Assembly (NCBI RefSeq): GCF_004210375.1
Contig: NC_134834.1
Coordinates: 11,641,857-11,705,856, forward strand
DNA length: 64,000 nucleotides
Reading direction: 5' to 3'
Source: Tachypleus tridentatus
Lineage: Eukaryota > Arthropoda > Merostomata > Xiphosura > Limulidae
Below the pieces are notes generated by a model. The model was given only the letters and a program-made list of their open reading frames with translations, did no database searches and was not told the DNA's origin. Shown here in pieces: positions 12,701 through 27,700 of this stretch; position 1 is the stretch's first letter; each line of letters opens with the position of its first letter. The translations under genes and the position numbers were made by a program.

Positions 12701-15700
12701 GAGTGAGTGTTTTACACATTACACACTTTTCATTCTGGGAGTGAGGTTTTACACATTACACACTCTTCATTCTGGGAGTGAGTGTTTTACACATTACACA
12801 CTTTTCATTCTGGGGTGAGTGTTTTACACATTACACACTCTTCATTCTGGGAGTGAGTGTTTTAATATTACACACTCTTTATTCTGAGAGTGAAGTTTTT
12901 AACATTACACTCTCTTCATTCTGGGAGTGAGTATTTTTACACATTACACACTCTTCATTCTGGGAGTGAGTGTTTTACACATTACACACTCTTCATTCTG
13001 GGAGTGAGTGTTTTACACATTACACAGTCTTCATTCTGGGAGTGAGTGTTTTACACATTACACACCTTTCATTCTGGAAGTGAGTGTTTTACTCATTACA
13101 CAGTCTTCATTCTGGGAGTGAGTGTTTTACACATTACACACTCTTCATTCTGGGAGTGAGTGTTTTACACATTACACACTCTTCATTCTGGTAGTGAGTG
13201 TTTTACATATTACACACTTTTCATTCTGGGAGTTAGTGTTTTGCACATTATACACTCTTTATTCTGGGAGTGAGTGTTTTACACATTACACGCACTTCAT
13301 TCTGGGAGTGAGTGTTTTACACATTACACACTCTTCATTCTGGGAGTGAGTGTTTTACACATTACACACTCTTCATTCTGGGAGTGAGTGTTTTACACAC
13401 ACACTGTTCATTCTGGGAGTGAGTGTTTTACTTATTACACACTCTTCATTCTGGGAGTGAGTGTTTTACATATTACACACTCTTTTTTCTGGGAGTGAGG
13501 TTTTTACACATTACCCACTCTTCATTCTGGGAGTGAGTGTTTTACACATTACACACTCTTCATTCTGGGAGTGAGGTTTTTACACATTACACACTCTTCA
13601 TTCTGGGAGTGAGGTTTTTACACATTACACACTCTTCATTCTGTGAGTGAGTGTTTTACACATTACACACACTTTATTCTGGTAGTGAGTGTTTTGCACA
13701 TTACACACTCTTCATTCTGGGAGTGAGTGTTTTACATATTACACACTCTTCATTCTGGGAGTGAGTGTTTTACATATTACACACTTTTTATTCTGGGAGT
13801 GAGGTTTTTACACATTACACACTCTTCATTCTGGGAGTGAGTGTTTTATACATTACACACTGTTCATTCTGGGAGTGATGTTTTTACACATTGCACACTC
13901 TTCATTCTGGGAGTGAGGTTTTTACACATTACACACTCTTCATTCTGGAAGTGAGTGTTTTACACATTACACACTGTTCATTCTGGGAGTGAGTGTTTTA
14001 CACATTACACACTCTTCATTCTGGGAGTGAGTGTTTTACACATTACACCCTCTTCATTCTGGGAGTGAGGTTTTTACACATTACACACTCTTTATTCTGG
14101 AAGTGAGTGTTTTACACATTTCTTTTTGAGAATGTGATATCTACTCATTCCTTTTTAAGGGACATTTATCTGTTTATTTTGCTGGGGGTGACTATGACGT
14201 TTTCCACTTTCTTATTTGATAACTAGGTTTTTGGTGGCTTCTTATTTGGAGGGTGCGGTGACTTTTATATCACTGTGTTGGAAAGTGCAGCATTTATATG
14301 TTACCTAATTGGGAAGTGAGGCCTTTACCCACTTCTGATTTTAGGGGATGTGGTATTTAATTATTCTTATTAGGAGAACGTGACGTTCACTCATTTCTTA
14401 TTTGAGTTTGTAGCATTTAACCATTTCTCAGTTGATCAATGGGCCCCGGCATGGCCAGGTGGTTAGTGTGCTAGACTCGTAATTCGAAGGTCGCGAGTTC
14501 GCATCCAGGTCGCATCAAACATGCTCGCCCTTTCAGCTGTGGGGGCGTTATAATGTGACCGTCAATCCCACTATTCGTTGGTAAAAGAGTAGCCCAAGAG
14601 TTGGCGGTGGGAGGTGATGACTAGGTGCCTTCCCTCTAGTCTTACACTGATAAATTAGAGACGGCTAGCTCAGATAGCCCTCGAGTAGCCCTGCGCGAAA
14701 TTCAAAACAAACCAATTTTATAGGGGAATTTAATGTTTCCCACATGTTGTTCAGTGGAAATACTTGACTTGCGTACCAAGGAAGGTTAGTATCAGTTCCT
14801 TTTTATTTATTTCTTTTGTTTTTCTCCTGAATCCAGGATTGTAACCTACAAAGACATTTCCTAAAAATATGGAAATAAGTTGTAATTCAAAACGCATAAT
14901 CGCTCTCTAGAACATTAAGCTGCAGCTCACAGAAAATTCAAATTTAAAATCCTGTGATAAACGACTCTCAAGAACTGATAAGTTTTCTTTTAAAGGTAGC
15001 CGTGTGGTTAATCACACCAAATGGTAAAGGTCTGCTGTACATTTCACCTGTCCACGAAATACACGCATGTCTAAAGAGTAGCATGCATGGGGTGAATTGT
15101 TAATATATGTCTCTTATGAAATAAAAAAAATAAAACAGAAGAATACATCGACCGAATTTCATAAGTATTGCCTTACTACAATGTACATACCTTAACATTT
15201 GTTTTTATCTTGAAGGGCTGGGCGTGGCCTTGCTGTTTATGCCATTGAAGCATAATTACACTCTGTGGGTGTGTTATAAACGTGACAGTCAAATCCCACT
15301 TTTCAACTAAGGGAATAACCCAAGAATGGTAAGTGGATGCCATTTACTAGTTGCCTTCCCATAATCCATCAGCTCTATATGAGGAAATATTATAAGCAAA
15401 TAATCCCTCAAATAACTTTCCTCAATGTTCTGAAACCATTAAAAAGATGTATCACTACTGTTAAATGAAAAACTTTCCGTAGGCCTGTTTCCTTCCACTC
15501 ACCCACCTATCAGCATTGTTATTTTAATATTATATGAAAACTTTCCATAGGCCTGTTTCCTTTTACCCACCCACCTATCAGCATTGTTATTTTAATATTA
15601 TATGAAAACTTTCCATAGGCCTGTTTCCCTTCCACCCACCCACCTATCAGCATTGTTATTTTAATATTATATGAAAAACTTTCCATAGGCTTTTTCCCTT

Positions 15701-18700
15701 TCACCCACCCACCTATCAGCATTATTATTTTAATATTATATGAAAAACCTTCAGTAGGCCTATTTTTTCTAACTACCACCCATCAACATTGTTATTCCAA
15801 TGTCATTTTAAAAAATTGTCAGTAGGCCTGTTTCCCCTTCCACCTACCCACCCATTAGCATTGTTATTTTAATATTATATGAAAACTTTCCATAGCCTTT
15901 TTCCCTTTCACCCACCCACCCATCAGCATTGTTATTTTAGTATTATATGAAAACTTTACATAGGCCTGTTTTTCCTTCCACCCACCCACCCATTAGCATT
16001 GTTATTTTAATATTATATGGAAACTTTCCATAGGCCTGTTTCCTCTTCCACCCACCCACCCATCAGCATTGTTATTTTAATATTATATGAGAAACTTTCC
16101 ATAGGCCTGTTTCCTCTTCCAATTACCCATCAGCATTGTTATTTTAATATTATATGAAAACTTTCCATAGGCTTTTTCCCTTTTACCCACCCACCCATCA
16201 GCATTGTTATTTTAGTATTATATGAAAACTTTCCATAGGCCTGTTTTTCCTTCCACCCACCCACCCATTAGCATTGTTATTTTAATATTATATGGAAACT
16301 TTCCATAGGCCTGTTTCCTATGGGTTCCACCCACCCACCCATCAGCATTGTTATTTTAATATTATATGAGAAACTTTCCATAGGCCTGTTTCCTCTTCCA
16401 CCCACCCATCCACCCATCAGCATTGTTATTTTAGTATTATATGAAAACTTTCCATAGGCCTGTTTCCCCTTCCACCCACCCACCCATCAGCATTGTTATT
16501 TTTAGACTTAACATCATTATTATTTAATGACTTTTTAGGAAATAATAACATACTAAAACTACAATGTTCGTATTGTCTTTTCATCTGGCCGGTAAATTAT
16601 GCATACAATGGTCTAACTGACCAAATCGTAAATCTCTGACCTTGAATTGACCAAAGAGAAGGCAGTCAGCCAAATAGAGACATTAAATGTTTCCGTAAAG
16701 CACTCGCAGTTGAAAAGGTGAAGCTTTTCAACCAATTCTCGAATATGGGATTCCCCGACGTCCCTGTTCTGATACGTTTATTACTTGAACATGCTTGAAC
16801 CCCTTTGACATATTCATTGGTCATCTGATGTTGTATACACAAGAAGGTCAGGGTTATTTCAGCCATGTTAAAGAAAAAGGACAAAAACGTAAACTGGTAA
16901 ACAAAAATCTACTTTTCCGTATTAAAAGTAAAGTTTTGATGGTTTCTGTGATTTCGCTCAAAGCTACTCAAAAGCCACTCCTGATATCCATCGTTAATTT
17001 AGCTGTGATAGATTAAAGTAAAGACAACACCAACTTTGTGAAACTCTTGTCAAACCGAATATTGGAAAATGACCTTCACTCATCCGCTACTACGAGGTGT
17101 GGAGCGGGTTTATTTGGTACAGCGGAACCACAGCTCCACAGTTTATTGGTCCAATTGACAAAAGAAGTATTATGATGGAAACATTTGGGTAAGAAACTCG
17201 ACCAATTTCAAGGTTGCTGCAGACACTTACTTCTCTGAAGAGATTTAACACCTTTCTATGCCCACATTCTGGCCCGGCATGGCCAGGTGGTTCAGGACTC
17301 GACTCGTAATCTGAGGGTCGCGGGTTCGAATCCCCGTCACACCAAACATCCTCGCTCTTTCAGCCGTGGGGGCGTTGTAATGTTACGGTCAATCCCATTA
17401 TTCGTTGGTAAAAGAGCTCGCGATGGTTGTTGACGACTAGCTGCCTTCCCTCTAGTCTTACACTACTAAATTAGGGATGGCTAGCGCGGATAGCCCTCGG
17501 GTAGCTTTGCGCGAAATCCAAAACAAACCAAACCCACATTCTTGTTTATTAATATACCAAATGTGGGAACGTTCCAGTCTTGTAACCTTACGAAGGCTCA
17601 AAATGTCAGGTAGGCAGCATCAGATATATGATAACGTAATTATTAATGACTTTTATATATATATATTTCAAACAGAAACGTTATAACGTGCAGAGAGAAT
17701 TGTTGTGATAGTCAAACATTGGTTTCTAAAGCAACGGATGTCAAAGATCAATCAGAAAAAAAAGAACGTTCAGTTTCCTTCAAGTCAACAAGCCTACCTT
17801 TACCGAACTTGCATAGGCTTCCATCACCAAGGCAACTCTGTTCAACTTACGTTACTAAGGCAGCAACAAAAAAGCATACTTATGGTAAGAATAAGTTTGG
17901 ATTTTGGTTATTAGAAAATATTTGTAGTGTCTGCTATACGAGTGTTAACTCGCACAGCAGTATGCTACTAAAATATTGTCTAAGTGTTTGTGTTATATAA
18001 ATGTTTTGTTTAATAGTATGTGTTATAAAGACGAGAGTATTAAAATATATGAATTTTAAAACGAAGTCGGGACCCTGCTACAGAAAGTAATGAAGCAAAA
18101 ATTGAAGCCACAATTATATATTTGATACATTTATAAAATGTATTTTTTACTTTGGTCTGTAGATAAGTGTATAAAGTTGCCAAAGAAATAATTATATATT
18201 ATAAATTTCTGATTTATGTGTCATTTTAAATAAATATTTATTAATGTTCTTGTTTCTTTCTTTTTATGTTACATCTGTGTAAAGTATATATACTAGATAG
18301 CCAAAAGTATGTGTACACCCGACCATCACACCCATATGTGTTTGTTTAACATCTCATTCCAAAACTATGGGTATCAATATGGAGTTGGTCCCCCCTTTGC
18401 TGCCTCCACTCTTCTGGGAAGGCTTTTCACTATATTTTGGAACATGGCTGCGGGGATTCGCTTTTATTTAGCCACAAGAGCATCAGTGAGGTTGGGCACT
18501 GATGTCAGGAAAGAAAGCCTGGCTCGCAGTCGATGTTCCAGTTCATCCCAAAGGGGTTCGATGGGGTTGAGGTCAGGGCACTGTGTAGGCCAATTAAGTT
18601 CTTCCACACCAACCTCTGCAAACTATGTTTTTATGGATCTCGCTTTGTGCACGGGGGCATTGTCATGCTGAAACAAAAAAGGATCTTCTCCAAACTGTTA

Positions 18701-21700
18701 CACAAAGTTGGAAGCATAAAATTCTCAGGAATGTCATTTTATGCTGTAACATTAAGATTTCCCTTCACTGGAACTAAAGAGGCTAGCCCAAACCATGAAA
18801 AACAGCCCCATACCATTATGCCTCCTCCACAAAACTTTACAGTTGGCACTATGCATTCAGGTAGATAGCGTTCTCCTGGCATCTACCAAATCCAGGTTCA
18901 TCTGTCAGACTAACAGATAGTGAAATGTGATTTATCACTCCAGAAAACGCGTTTCCACTACTCCAGAGTCCAATGGCAGTATGCTTTACATCATTCCAAC
19001 TGACGCTTGACATGGTGCATGGTGATCTTAGACTTGTGTGCGGCTGCTCGGCCATGGAAACCATTTCATGAAGCTTTCGATGAACAATTATTGTGCTGAC
19101 GCTGCTTCCAGAGGCAGTTTGAAACTCGGCAGTAAGTATTGAACTGTGGACAGACGATTTTTACACGCTTCTGTACTTGGTGGACCCGTTCTATAAGCTT
19201 GTGTGGCCTACCGCTTCGTGGCTGAGCTGTTGCTGCTCCTAGACGTTTCCACCTTACAATAACGGCACTTACAGTTGACCGGGGCAGCCCTAGCAGGGCA
19301 GAAATTTGATGAACTAACTTGTTAGAAAGGTGGTATCCCATGACAGTGCCACATTGAAAGTCACTGAGCTCTTCAGTACGACCCATTCTACTGCCAATGT
19401 TTGTCTATGGAGACTGCATGGCTGTATGCTTGATTTTATGCATCTATTAGCAATGGGTGTGGCTGAAATAGCCGAACCCACAAATTATAAGGGGTGTCCA
19501 CATACTTTTGGCCATGTAGTGCACCTTCCCTTTAGAAGCTGTCATGTATCTATTAATATAACACCATCTATTTCGTTGAATAGATACTTAAGTACGTCCA
19601 TGACATATTTACCATTTAAATTTCATATGTAGGAATCAATGGAATTTAAATGGAATGTCAAAAGCTGAAACCCACAGACCAATCAAGTACGCTAAAGTAA
19701 TCTCGAAGCGACAATCCTAGCCATCTAGGTACTAGTTCCACTGCCATGTTAATAAAGTATGTAGTAGTGACGTGTTCATAAAGTATGTGGTACTACCGTG
19801 TTATTAAAGTATGTTCTACTGACGTGTTCATAAAGTATGTGGTACTGACGTGTTAATAAAGTATGTGGTACTGACGTGTTAATAAAGTATGTGGTAGTGA
19901 CGTGTTAATAAAGTATGTAGTAGTGACGTGTTAATAAAGTATGTGGTACTGACGTGTTAATAAAGTATGTGGTACTGATGTGTTAATAAAGTATGTGGTA
20001 CTGATGTATTAATAAAGTATGTGGTATTGATGTATTAATAAAGTATGTGGTACTAGTGCCGTGTTAATAAAGTGTGTGGTAATGATGTGTTAATAAAGTA
20101 TGTGGTACTGATGTGTTAATAAAGTATGTGTTAGTGACGTGTTAATAAAGTATGTAGTAGTGACGTGTTAATAAAGTATGTAGTAGTGACGTGTTAATAA
20201 AGTATGTGGTACTGACGTGTTAATAAAGTATGTGGTAGTGACGTGTTAATAAAGTATGTAGTAGTGGCGTGTTAATAAAGTATGTGGTACTGACGTGTTA
20301 ATAAAGTATGTGGTACTGATGTATTAATAAAGTATGTGGTACTACTGCCGTGTTAAGAAAGTATGTGGTAATGATGTGTTAATAAAGTATGTGGTACTGA
20401 GGTGTTAATAAAGTATGTGTTAGTGACGTGTTAATAAAGTATGTAGTAGTGACGTGTTAATAAAGTATGTGGGAGTGATGTGTTAATAAAGTATGTAGGA
20501 GTGATGTGTTAATAAAGTATGTAGTAGTGATGTGTTAATAAAGTATGTGGTACTGATGTGTTAATAAAGTATGTGGTACTGATGTGTTAATAAAGTATGT
20601 GGTACTGACGTGTTCATAAAGTATGTGGTACCATTGACGTGTTAATAAAGTATGTAGTAGTGACGTGTTAATAAAGTATGTAGTAGTGATGCGTTAATAA
20701 AGTATGTGGCACTGATGTGTTAATAAAGTATGTGGTACTGATGTGTTAATAAAGTATGTGGTACTGATGTGTTAATAAAGTACGTGGTACTGATGTATTA
20801 ATAAAGTATGTGGTACTACTGCCGTGTTAATAAAGTATGTTGTACTGACGTGTTCACAAAGTATGTGGTACCATTGACGTGTTAATAAAGTATGTGGTAG
20901 TGACGTGTTAATAAAGTATGTAGTAGTGACGTGTTAATAAAGTATGTAGGAGTGATGTGTTGATAAAGTATGTGGTACTGATGTGTTAATAAAGTATGTG
21001 GTACTGATGTGTTAATAAAGTATGTAGTAGTGATGTGTTATTAAAGTATGTAGTAGTGATGTGTTAATAAAGTATGTGGTACTGATGTGTTAATAAAGTA
21101 TGTTGTACTGACGTGTTCATAAAGTATGTGGCAACCATTGACGTGTTAATAAAGTATGTGGTAGTGACGTGTTAATAAAGTATGTAGTAGTGACGTGTTA
21201 ATAAAGTATGTGGTAGTGACGTGTTAATAAAGTATGTAGTAGTGACGTGTTCATAAAGTATGCGGTACTGACGTGTTAATAAAGTATGTGATAGTGACGT
21301 GTTAATAAAGTATGTAGTAGCGGATGTGTTAATAAAGCCACGTGGCACCGATGCGTTAAAAAGTATGTGGCAACTGATGTGTTAATAAAGCTATGTGGGA
21401 GTGATGTGTTAATAAAGTATGTTGTACTGACGTGTTCATAAAGTATGTGGTACTGATGTGTTAATAAAGTATGTGGAAGTGATGTGTTAATAAAGTATGT
21501 GGTACTACTGCCGTGTTAATAAAGTGTGTAGTAGTGATGTGTTAATAAAGTATGTGGTACTGATGTGTTAATAAAGTGTGTGGTACTGATGTGTTAATAA
21601 AGCTATGTGGAAGTGATGTGTTAATAAAGTATGTAGGAGTGATGTGTTGATAAAGTATGTGGTACTACTGCCGTAAGCCAAAGCTATGTAGTAGTGATGT

Positions 21701-24700
21701 GTTAATAAAGTATGTGGTACTGATGTGTTAATAAAGTATGTGGTACTGATGTGTTAATAAACTATGTGGGAGCGATGTGTTAATAAAGTATGTAGGAGTG
21801 ATGTGTTGATAAAGTATGTGGTACTACTGCCGTGTTAATAAAGTATGTAGTAGTGATGTGTTAATAAAGTATGCGGTACTGATGTGTTAATAAAGTATGT
21901 GGGAGTGATGTGTTAATAAAGTATCTGGTACTGCCGTGTTAATAAAGTATGTGGTACTGACGTGTTCATAAAGTATGTGGTACCACTGACGTGTAAATAA
22001 AGTATGTGGTACTGATGTGTTAATAAAGTATGTAGTAGTGATGTGTTAATAAAGTATGTGGTACTGATGTGTTAATAAAGTATGTAGTAGTAATGTGTTA
22101 ATAAAGTATGTGGTACTCATGTGTTAATAAAGTATGTGGTACTGATGTGTTAATAAAGTATGTAGTAGTAATGTGTTAATAAAGTATGTGGTACTGATGT
22201 GTTAATAAAGTATGTGGTCCTGTAGACGAAAAAAACTGTTGTTTGAATTATCATACCGGAAATGTTAGGTATCTTGTTTATGTTAGGTACCTTGTTAATG
22301 TTAGGTACCTTGTTAATGTTAGGTATCTTGTTAATGTTAGGTACCTTGTTAATGTTAGGTACCTTGTTAATGTATTATCATTATATATGCGCATAATATA
22401 TCATAACCAATACTTTGAATTGTCAAGTTTTCCCTTAAGACTTTAATGGGGGGGGGGGGGTTTCGGCACTTGAACTATTTGGTATCCTTGTCGACCCTTA
22501 CTATTAAGTACTACTGTACTTTAAATGCCTGCACGCGTTATAGAGCATTTTGTATCTCATTATATATATTATAAAAATATCTTGTCTATCAATGTACGTA
22601 TTAGAAGAATAACTTGCCTCACAGTACATGTGTTATAGGATCGTTTGTGTCACATGAGGTAAAATACAATATCGTTTGTGTCACGCAGGTTAAAGTACAA
22701 AGACATCTCTCTTACACTGGTCAAGATGCAGGATCATCTGTGTGACACATAAAACAAACAGGTTCGTTTTTGTCACACGACTTGAGATACAAGATAATCT
22801 GTGTCACGAAAATAAGGTGTGACTCTGGTGTGTCGTGCAACATACTTTTAACTCTGGTGTGTCTTACAACATACTTTTAACTTTGGTGTGTCTTACAACA
22901 TACTTTTAACTCTGGTGTCTTACAACATACTTTTAACTCTGGTGTGTCTTACAACATACTTTTAACTCTGGTGTGTCTTACAACATACTTTTAACTCTGA
23001 TATGTCGTACAACATACTTTTAACTCTGGTGTCTTACAACATACTTTTAACTCTGGTGTGTCTTACAACATACTTATAACTCTGGTGTCTTACAACATAC
23101 TTTTAACTCTGGTGTGTCTTACAACATACTTTTAACTTTGGTGTGACTTACAACAAACTTTTAACTTTGGTGTGTCTTACAACATACTTTTAACTCTGAT
23201 GTGTCTTACAACATACTTTTAACTCCGGTGTGTCTTACAACATACTTTTAACTCTGGTATCTTACAACATACTTTTAACTTTGGTGTGTCTTACAACATA
23301 CTTTTAACTCTGATGTGTCTTACAACATACTTTTAACTTTGGTGTGTCGTACAACATACTTTTAACTCTGGTGTCTTACAACATACTTTTAACTTTGGTG
23401 TGTCTTACAACATACTTTTAACTCTAGTGTGTCGTACAACATACTTTTAACTGCATAACTGCAAGATCTTTCACACAACTTAACATAAGTAACAAATCTT
23501 CAAGGTAACGTGTGTCGTACAGTGTAAGTTAGTCAAGATAACGTTTGTCGCACAGTGTAAGTCACTAAAGTAACGTGTGTCGTAAGTGTAAGTTACCAAG
23601 ATAACGTGTGTCGTACATTGTAAGTTACCAAGGTAACGTGTGTCGTACAGTGTAACTTACCAAGGTAAGGTGTGTCGTACAGTGTAAGTTACCAAGGTAG
23701 CGTGTGTCGAACAGTGTATGTTACCAAGGTAAGGTGTGTCGTACAGTGTAAGTTACCAAGGTAACACTCTGTTTGTTCTAAAGCTTCACACACAATTATA
23801 ATGTTTGTTATTTTCACTTCCATTTTCTCTCTTCATTTAATGGCGAAGTTTGCAGAGACGTAGTAAGATATAAATTTATTAAGGGAATTTGGGTGTAGGC
23901 AGAAACTGTTAAGGGTAACTACTATAGGAGGAAAGGAAATAAGAAGTGAAATCATACAGGGGCATACAGGGGCGTGCCTAATCGGAAACATTTGGTCATT
24001 TGTTCCTGAAACTTTTTTATGGTACTCAAGATTGATTTTAATAACTATGTTTTATGCATACATGGTTGGCAACTTGCCTCTGAATACTTATTATAGAATT
24101 CTTCCAACTGTTTAACGTCTACTTTATGTGTTTTTGTTTTATTAGGAAACAAAAAACGAGCAGGATTGGTAGGATCGAGCCAAACTGAAACAGCCAGCTC
24201 AGTTCTCCGGAAAACCAGGGCTGGAACCTTGGTTCCCTGCTTCCGAGAAACAAATACTCGAAACCCAAGAAACAATGTAAGAAGACTTCACGTGAAACTT
24301 AGGTTAACGATAGTTACTAAGATACGTTCTGACGTATTTTCTGTATTATAAAATATTTAATATTTCTTCCTGGATTACGAAACGAATCACTTACATGTGG
24401 TGATCATCTAAAAATCGAAGACCACGTAGTAAGAACTGAAAGTTCACCCTTCCCTCGTCACAAATTAAGAAACAGAGGTTCAGATCTCTTTGATCACAAA
24501 AGACTGAAGGTTTAGTTGTCCTTGGTCATGTAGTACGAACTGCAGGTTCAGATCTCTTTGATCACATAAAAATTGAAGGTTTAGTTGTCCTTGGTCATGT
24601 AGTAAGAACTGGAGGTTCAGCTTTCTTTGATCACAGAAAACTGAAGGTTTAAATGTCCTTGGTCATGTAGTAAGAACTGTAGGTTCAGCTTTCTTTAATC

Positions 24701-27700
24701 ACAAAAAACTGAAGGTTTAGTTGTCCTTGGTCATGTAGTAAGAACTGGAGGTTCAGCTTTCTTTGATCACAAAAACTGAAAGTTTAGTTGTCCTTGGTCA
24801 TGTAGTAAGAACTGGAGGTTCAGCTCTCTTTGATCACAAAAAACTGAAGGTTTAGTTGTCCTTGGTCATGTTGTAAGAACTGGAGGTTCAGCTTTCTTTA
24901 ATCACAAAAAACTGAAGGTTTAGTTGTCCTTGGTCATGTAGTAAGAACTGGAGGTTCAGCTTTCTTTGATCACAAAAAACTGAAGGTTTAGTTGTCCTTG
25001 GTCATGTAGTACGAACTGGAGGTTCAGCTTTCTTTGATCACAAAAAAACTGAAAGTTTAGTTGTCCTTGGTCATGTAGTACGAACTGGAGGTTCAGCTTT
25101 CTTTGATCACAAAAAACTGGAGGTTCAGCTCTCTTTGATCACAAAAAACTGAAGGTTTAGTTGTCCTTGGTCATGTTGTAAGAACTGGAGGTTCAGCTCT
25201 CTTTGATCACATAAAAACTGAAGGTTTAGTTGTCCTTGGTCATGTAGTAAGAACTGTAGGTTCAGCTTTTTTTATCACAAAAAACTGAAGGTTTAGTTGT
25301 CCTTGGTCATGTAGTAAGAACTGTAGGTTCAGCTTTCTTTGATCACAAAAAACTGAAGGTTTAGTTGTCCTTGGTCATGTAGTAAGAACTGTAGGTTCAG
25401 CTTTTTTTATCACAAAAAACTGAAGGTTTAGTTGTCCTTGGTCATGTAGTAAGAACTGTAGGTTCAGCTTTCTTTGATCACAAAAAACTGAAAGTTTAGT
25501 TGTCCTTGGTCATGTAGTAAGAACTGTAGGTTCAGCTTTCTTTGATCACAAAAAACTGAAGGTTTAGTTGTCCTTGGTCATGTAGTAAGAACTGTAGGTT
25601 CAGCTCTCTTTAATCACAAAAAACTGAAGGTTTAGTTGTCCTTGGTCATGTAGTAAGAACTGAAGGTTCAGCTTTCTTTGATCACATAAAAACTGAAAGT
25701 TTAGTTGTCCTTGGTCATGTAGTACAAATTGGAGGTTCAGCTCTCTTTGATCACAAAAGACTGAAGGTTTAGTTGTCCTTGATCATGTAGTAAGAACTGT
25801 AGGTTCAGCTATCCTTGGCCACGTAATAAAATATGAAAGTTCATTCCACTTTGACCACGTAGTAAGAACTGAAAACTCGGTTCACTTTGGCTACTTAGTA
25901 AGAAATGAAAGTTTTGCTCTCTGTGACCAAAAAACAACCAAAAGAAACAGGTGAACTGAAGTTTGCTTCTCTTTAGCCATAAAATTAGGTACAAATATTC
26001 ATCAAATACAAAATGTGTAAGTCTTTTCTTTTATGCAGCTGGTGTAAGATGTTGTACGAATTGCTTCACACAAACAGGTTTGAACCAATAACAGCTACAT
26101 CGACATATGAATTACGACAATGAAAATGGAGATAGACACATCTGGAGCTCTGGTGAGAAAACTGGATGAACATGTATATTCGTTAAGTAATCAAAAACAA
26201 TCCGGATTTTCGCAATGTTACGTGAATATAGGGGAACATAAATAAATAATCTCTTAAAGAAATAGTTCATACTTTAGGTATTCATTTTTAGTGTCTCAAC
26301 CAGCGTGTCGTCTGAATAATTCAGTAGCATCAGAACCACGAATCTTGTATCAATTTACTGCAGTGAGTAAGAGATAACGTAAAAACAGAATAGATATTAT
26401 GTACGTTATGCCAGTGTAAGGAACCTCGTATTATTTGTTTGTTTTATCGAGTTTCGTTCAGGTTTGAACTTTTTCGAAGCTAAATTTAAATTGTAGAGTG
26501 GAAATTTACCATACTTTGTCACAATTGGCCACAAGTTGCACGGTAGTAAGAGTGAACTGAGTAACCGGTGAAACAGTCATTTTCCTGGAGCTGTGAACAA
26601 GATAACTGACATTCAAAGAGGTTTAGCTCTACCAAATCCCCACAGAATCCATCTTTACAACCTTCTCCCAAATCACATAATTGAACGGAAGACCAAAACT
26701 CTAAAACTGCGCCAGTGGAATCTGGCTTGAGGCAAATGGAAGATCAGACAACAAAGTTTGTTGTCGTTCAACCACCGATATGACATTTCAAAAATAATAC
26801 AAAGCACGTCGAAGAAGTTTGATTTGGTTAAAATGAAAGTGCACGAGCACCATCTGCACTAGCCGTCCCGAATTTAGCAGAGAATACTAGACGGAAGGTA
26901 GCTAGCTAGTCATCACCACCCACCGCCAAATCTCGGGCTACTCTTTCACTGAAAAATAGTTGGATTGACCGAAACATTATAACTTCACCACGACTAAGAG
27001 GATGACCTGTTTGGTGGGACAGAGATTCGAGTTGAGAGTTCCAACTACCTGGTCATAGGTTGATGAAGTGTCTCCGTATTCGTGGTGGTCGCAGGTTACA
27101 CTTATAATGAAAAGTCAAACATCCAAATATCAAAAAAGTGACAAGTTGTTAACCCTGCATGCGACGGAATACCATCTCTGTCTACATTCAAATTGTGGAT
27201 CCATCAAAACAAACGTTTCAGCTACATGTCCAAGTCAACATGCCAGGTCCTTCATAAGATACAACATGCCAGGTCCTCCATAAGATACAACATGCCAGGT
27301 CCTCCATAAGATACAACTACAAATTGAAATTCATACCACACATTCGCCGAAGCCCCTGTTAAAGCACCACATGGAACTCCTTAAACCTCTGTACCATTAA
27401 GCTGTTCCAACGAACCCTCGTCCGCTCCGGGTTGATGAAAGCTATGATAAAAGAGTCTGATAACGCTGACCTCAGTGCATTGAAGTCTGATAAGCAATGG
27501 TTTCTAACCATGACAAACATAATTCGTGGAGGAAGAAGGGGCTATTAGGTTATAAACAGAACCATCACAATCAGTGGAAACACTATTAACCTTATACCGT
27601 TGCTACAGATCATGAACACCTGTGTTTTGTTTATTCCTAGGCTTCAACCAGCACTGGACTGCTAAGCTCATCCCAAGGACGCATACTACGTACTAATCAG

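Noticed and set aside
10209-13349. Phe/Thr/His-rich frames in the 38-bp array
   Set aside because: Same cause: repeat translation broken whenever a unit changes length.
16863-16896. Possible small exon in gene 1 intron 1
   Set aside because: The 34-base length would break phase between exons 1 and 2.
17271-17345. A genuine tRNA gene
   Set aside because: The tRNA-like head is joined to the conserved SINE body, and many diverged copies exist in the window.
18309-18868. Forward-strand frames of 111-120 codons
   Set aside because: They are antisense to the decayed Tc1 transposase gene.
26039-26152. Possible extra exon of gene 1
   Set aside because: Lengths from two acceptors are multiples of three, but both give stops in the needed phase (taa or tga).
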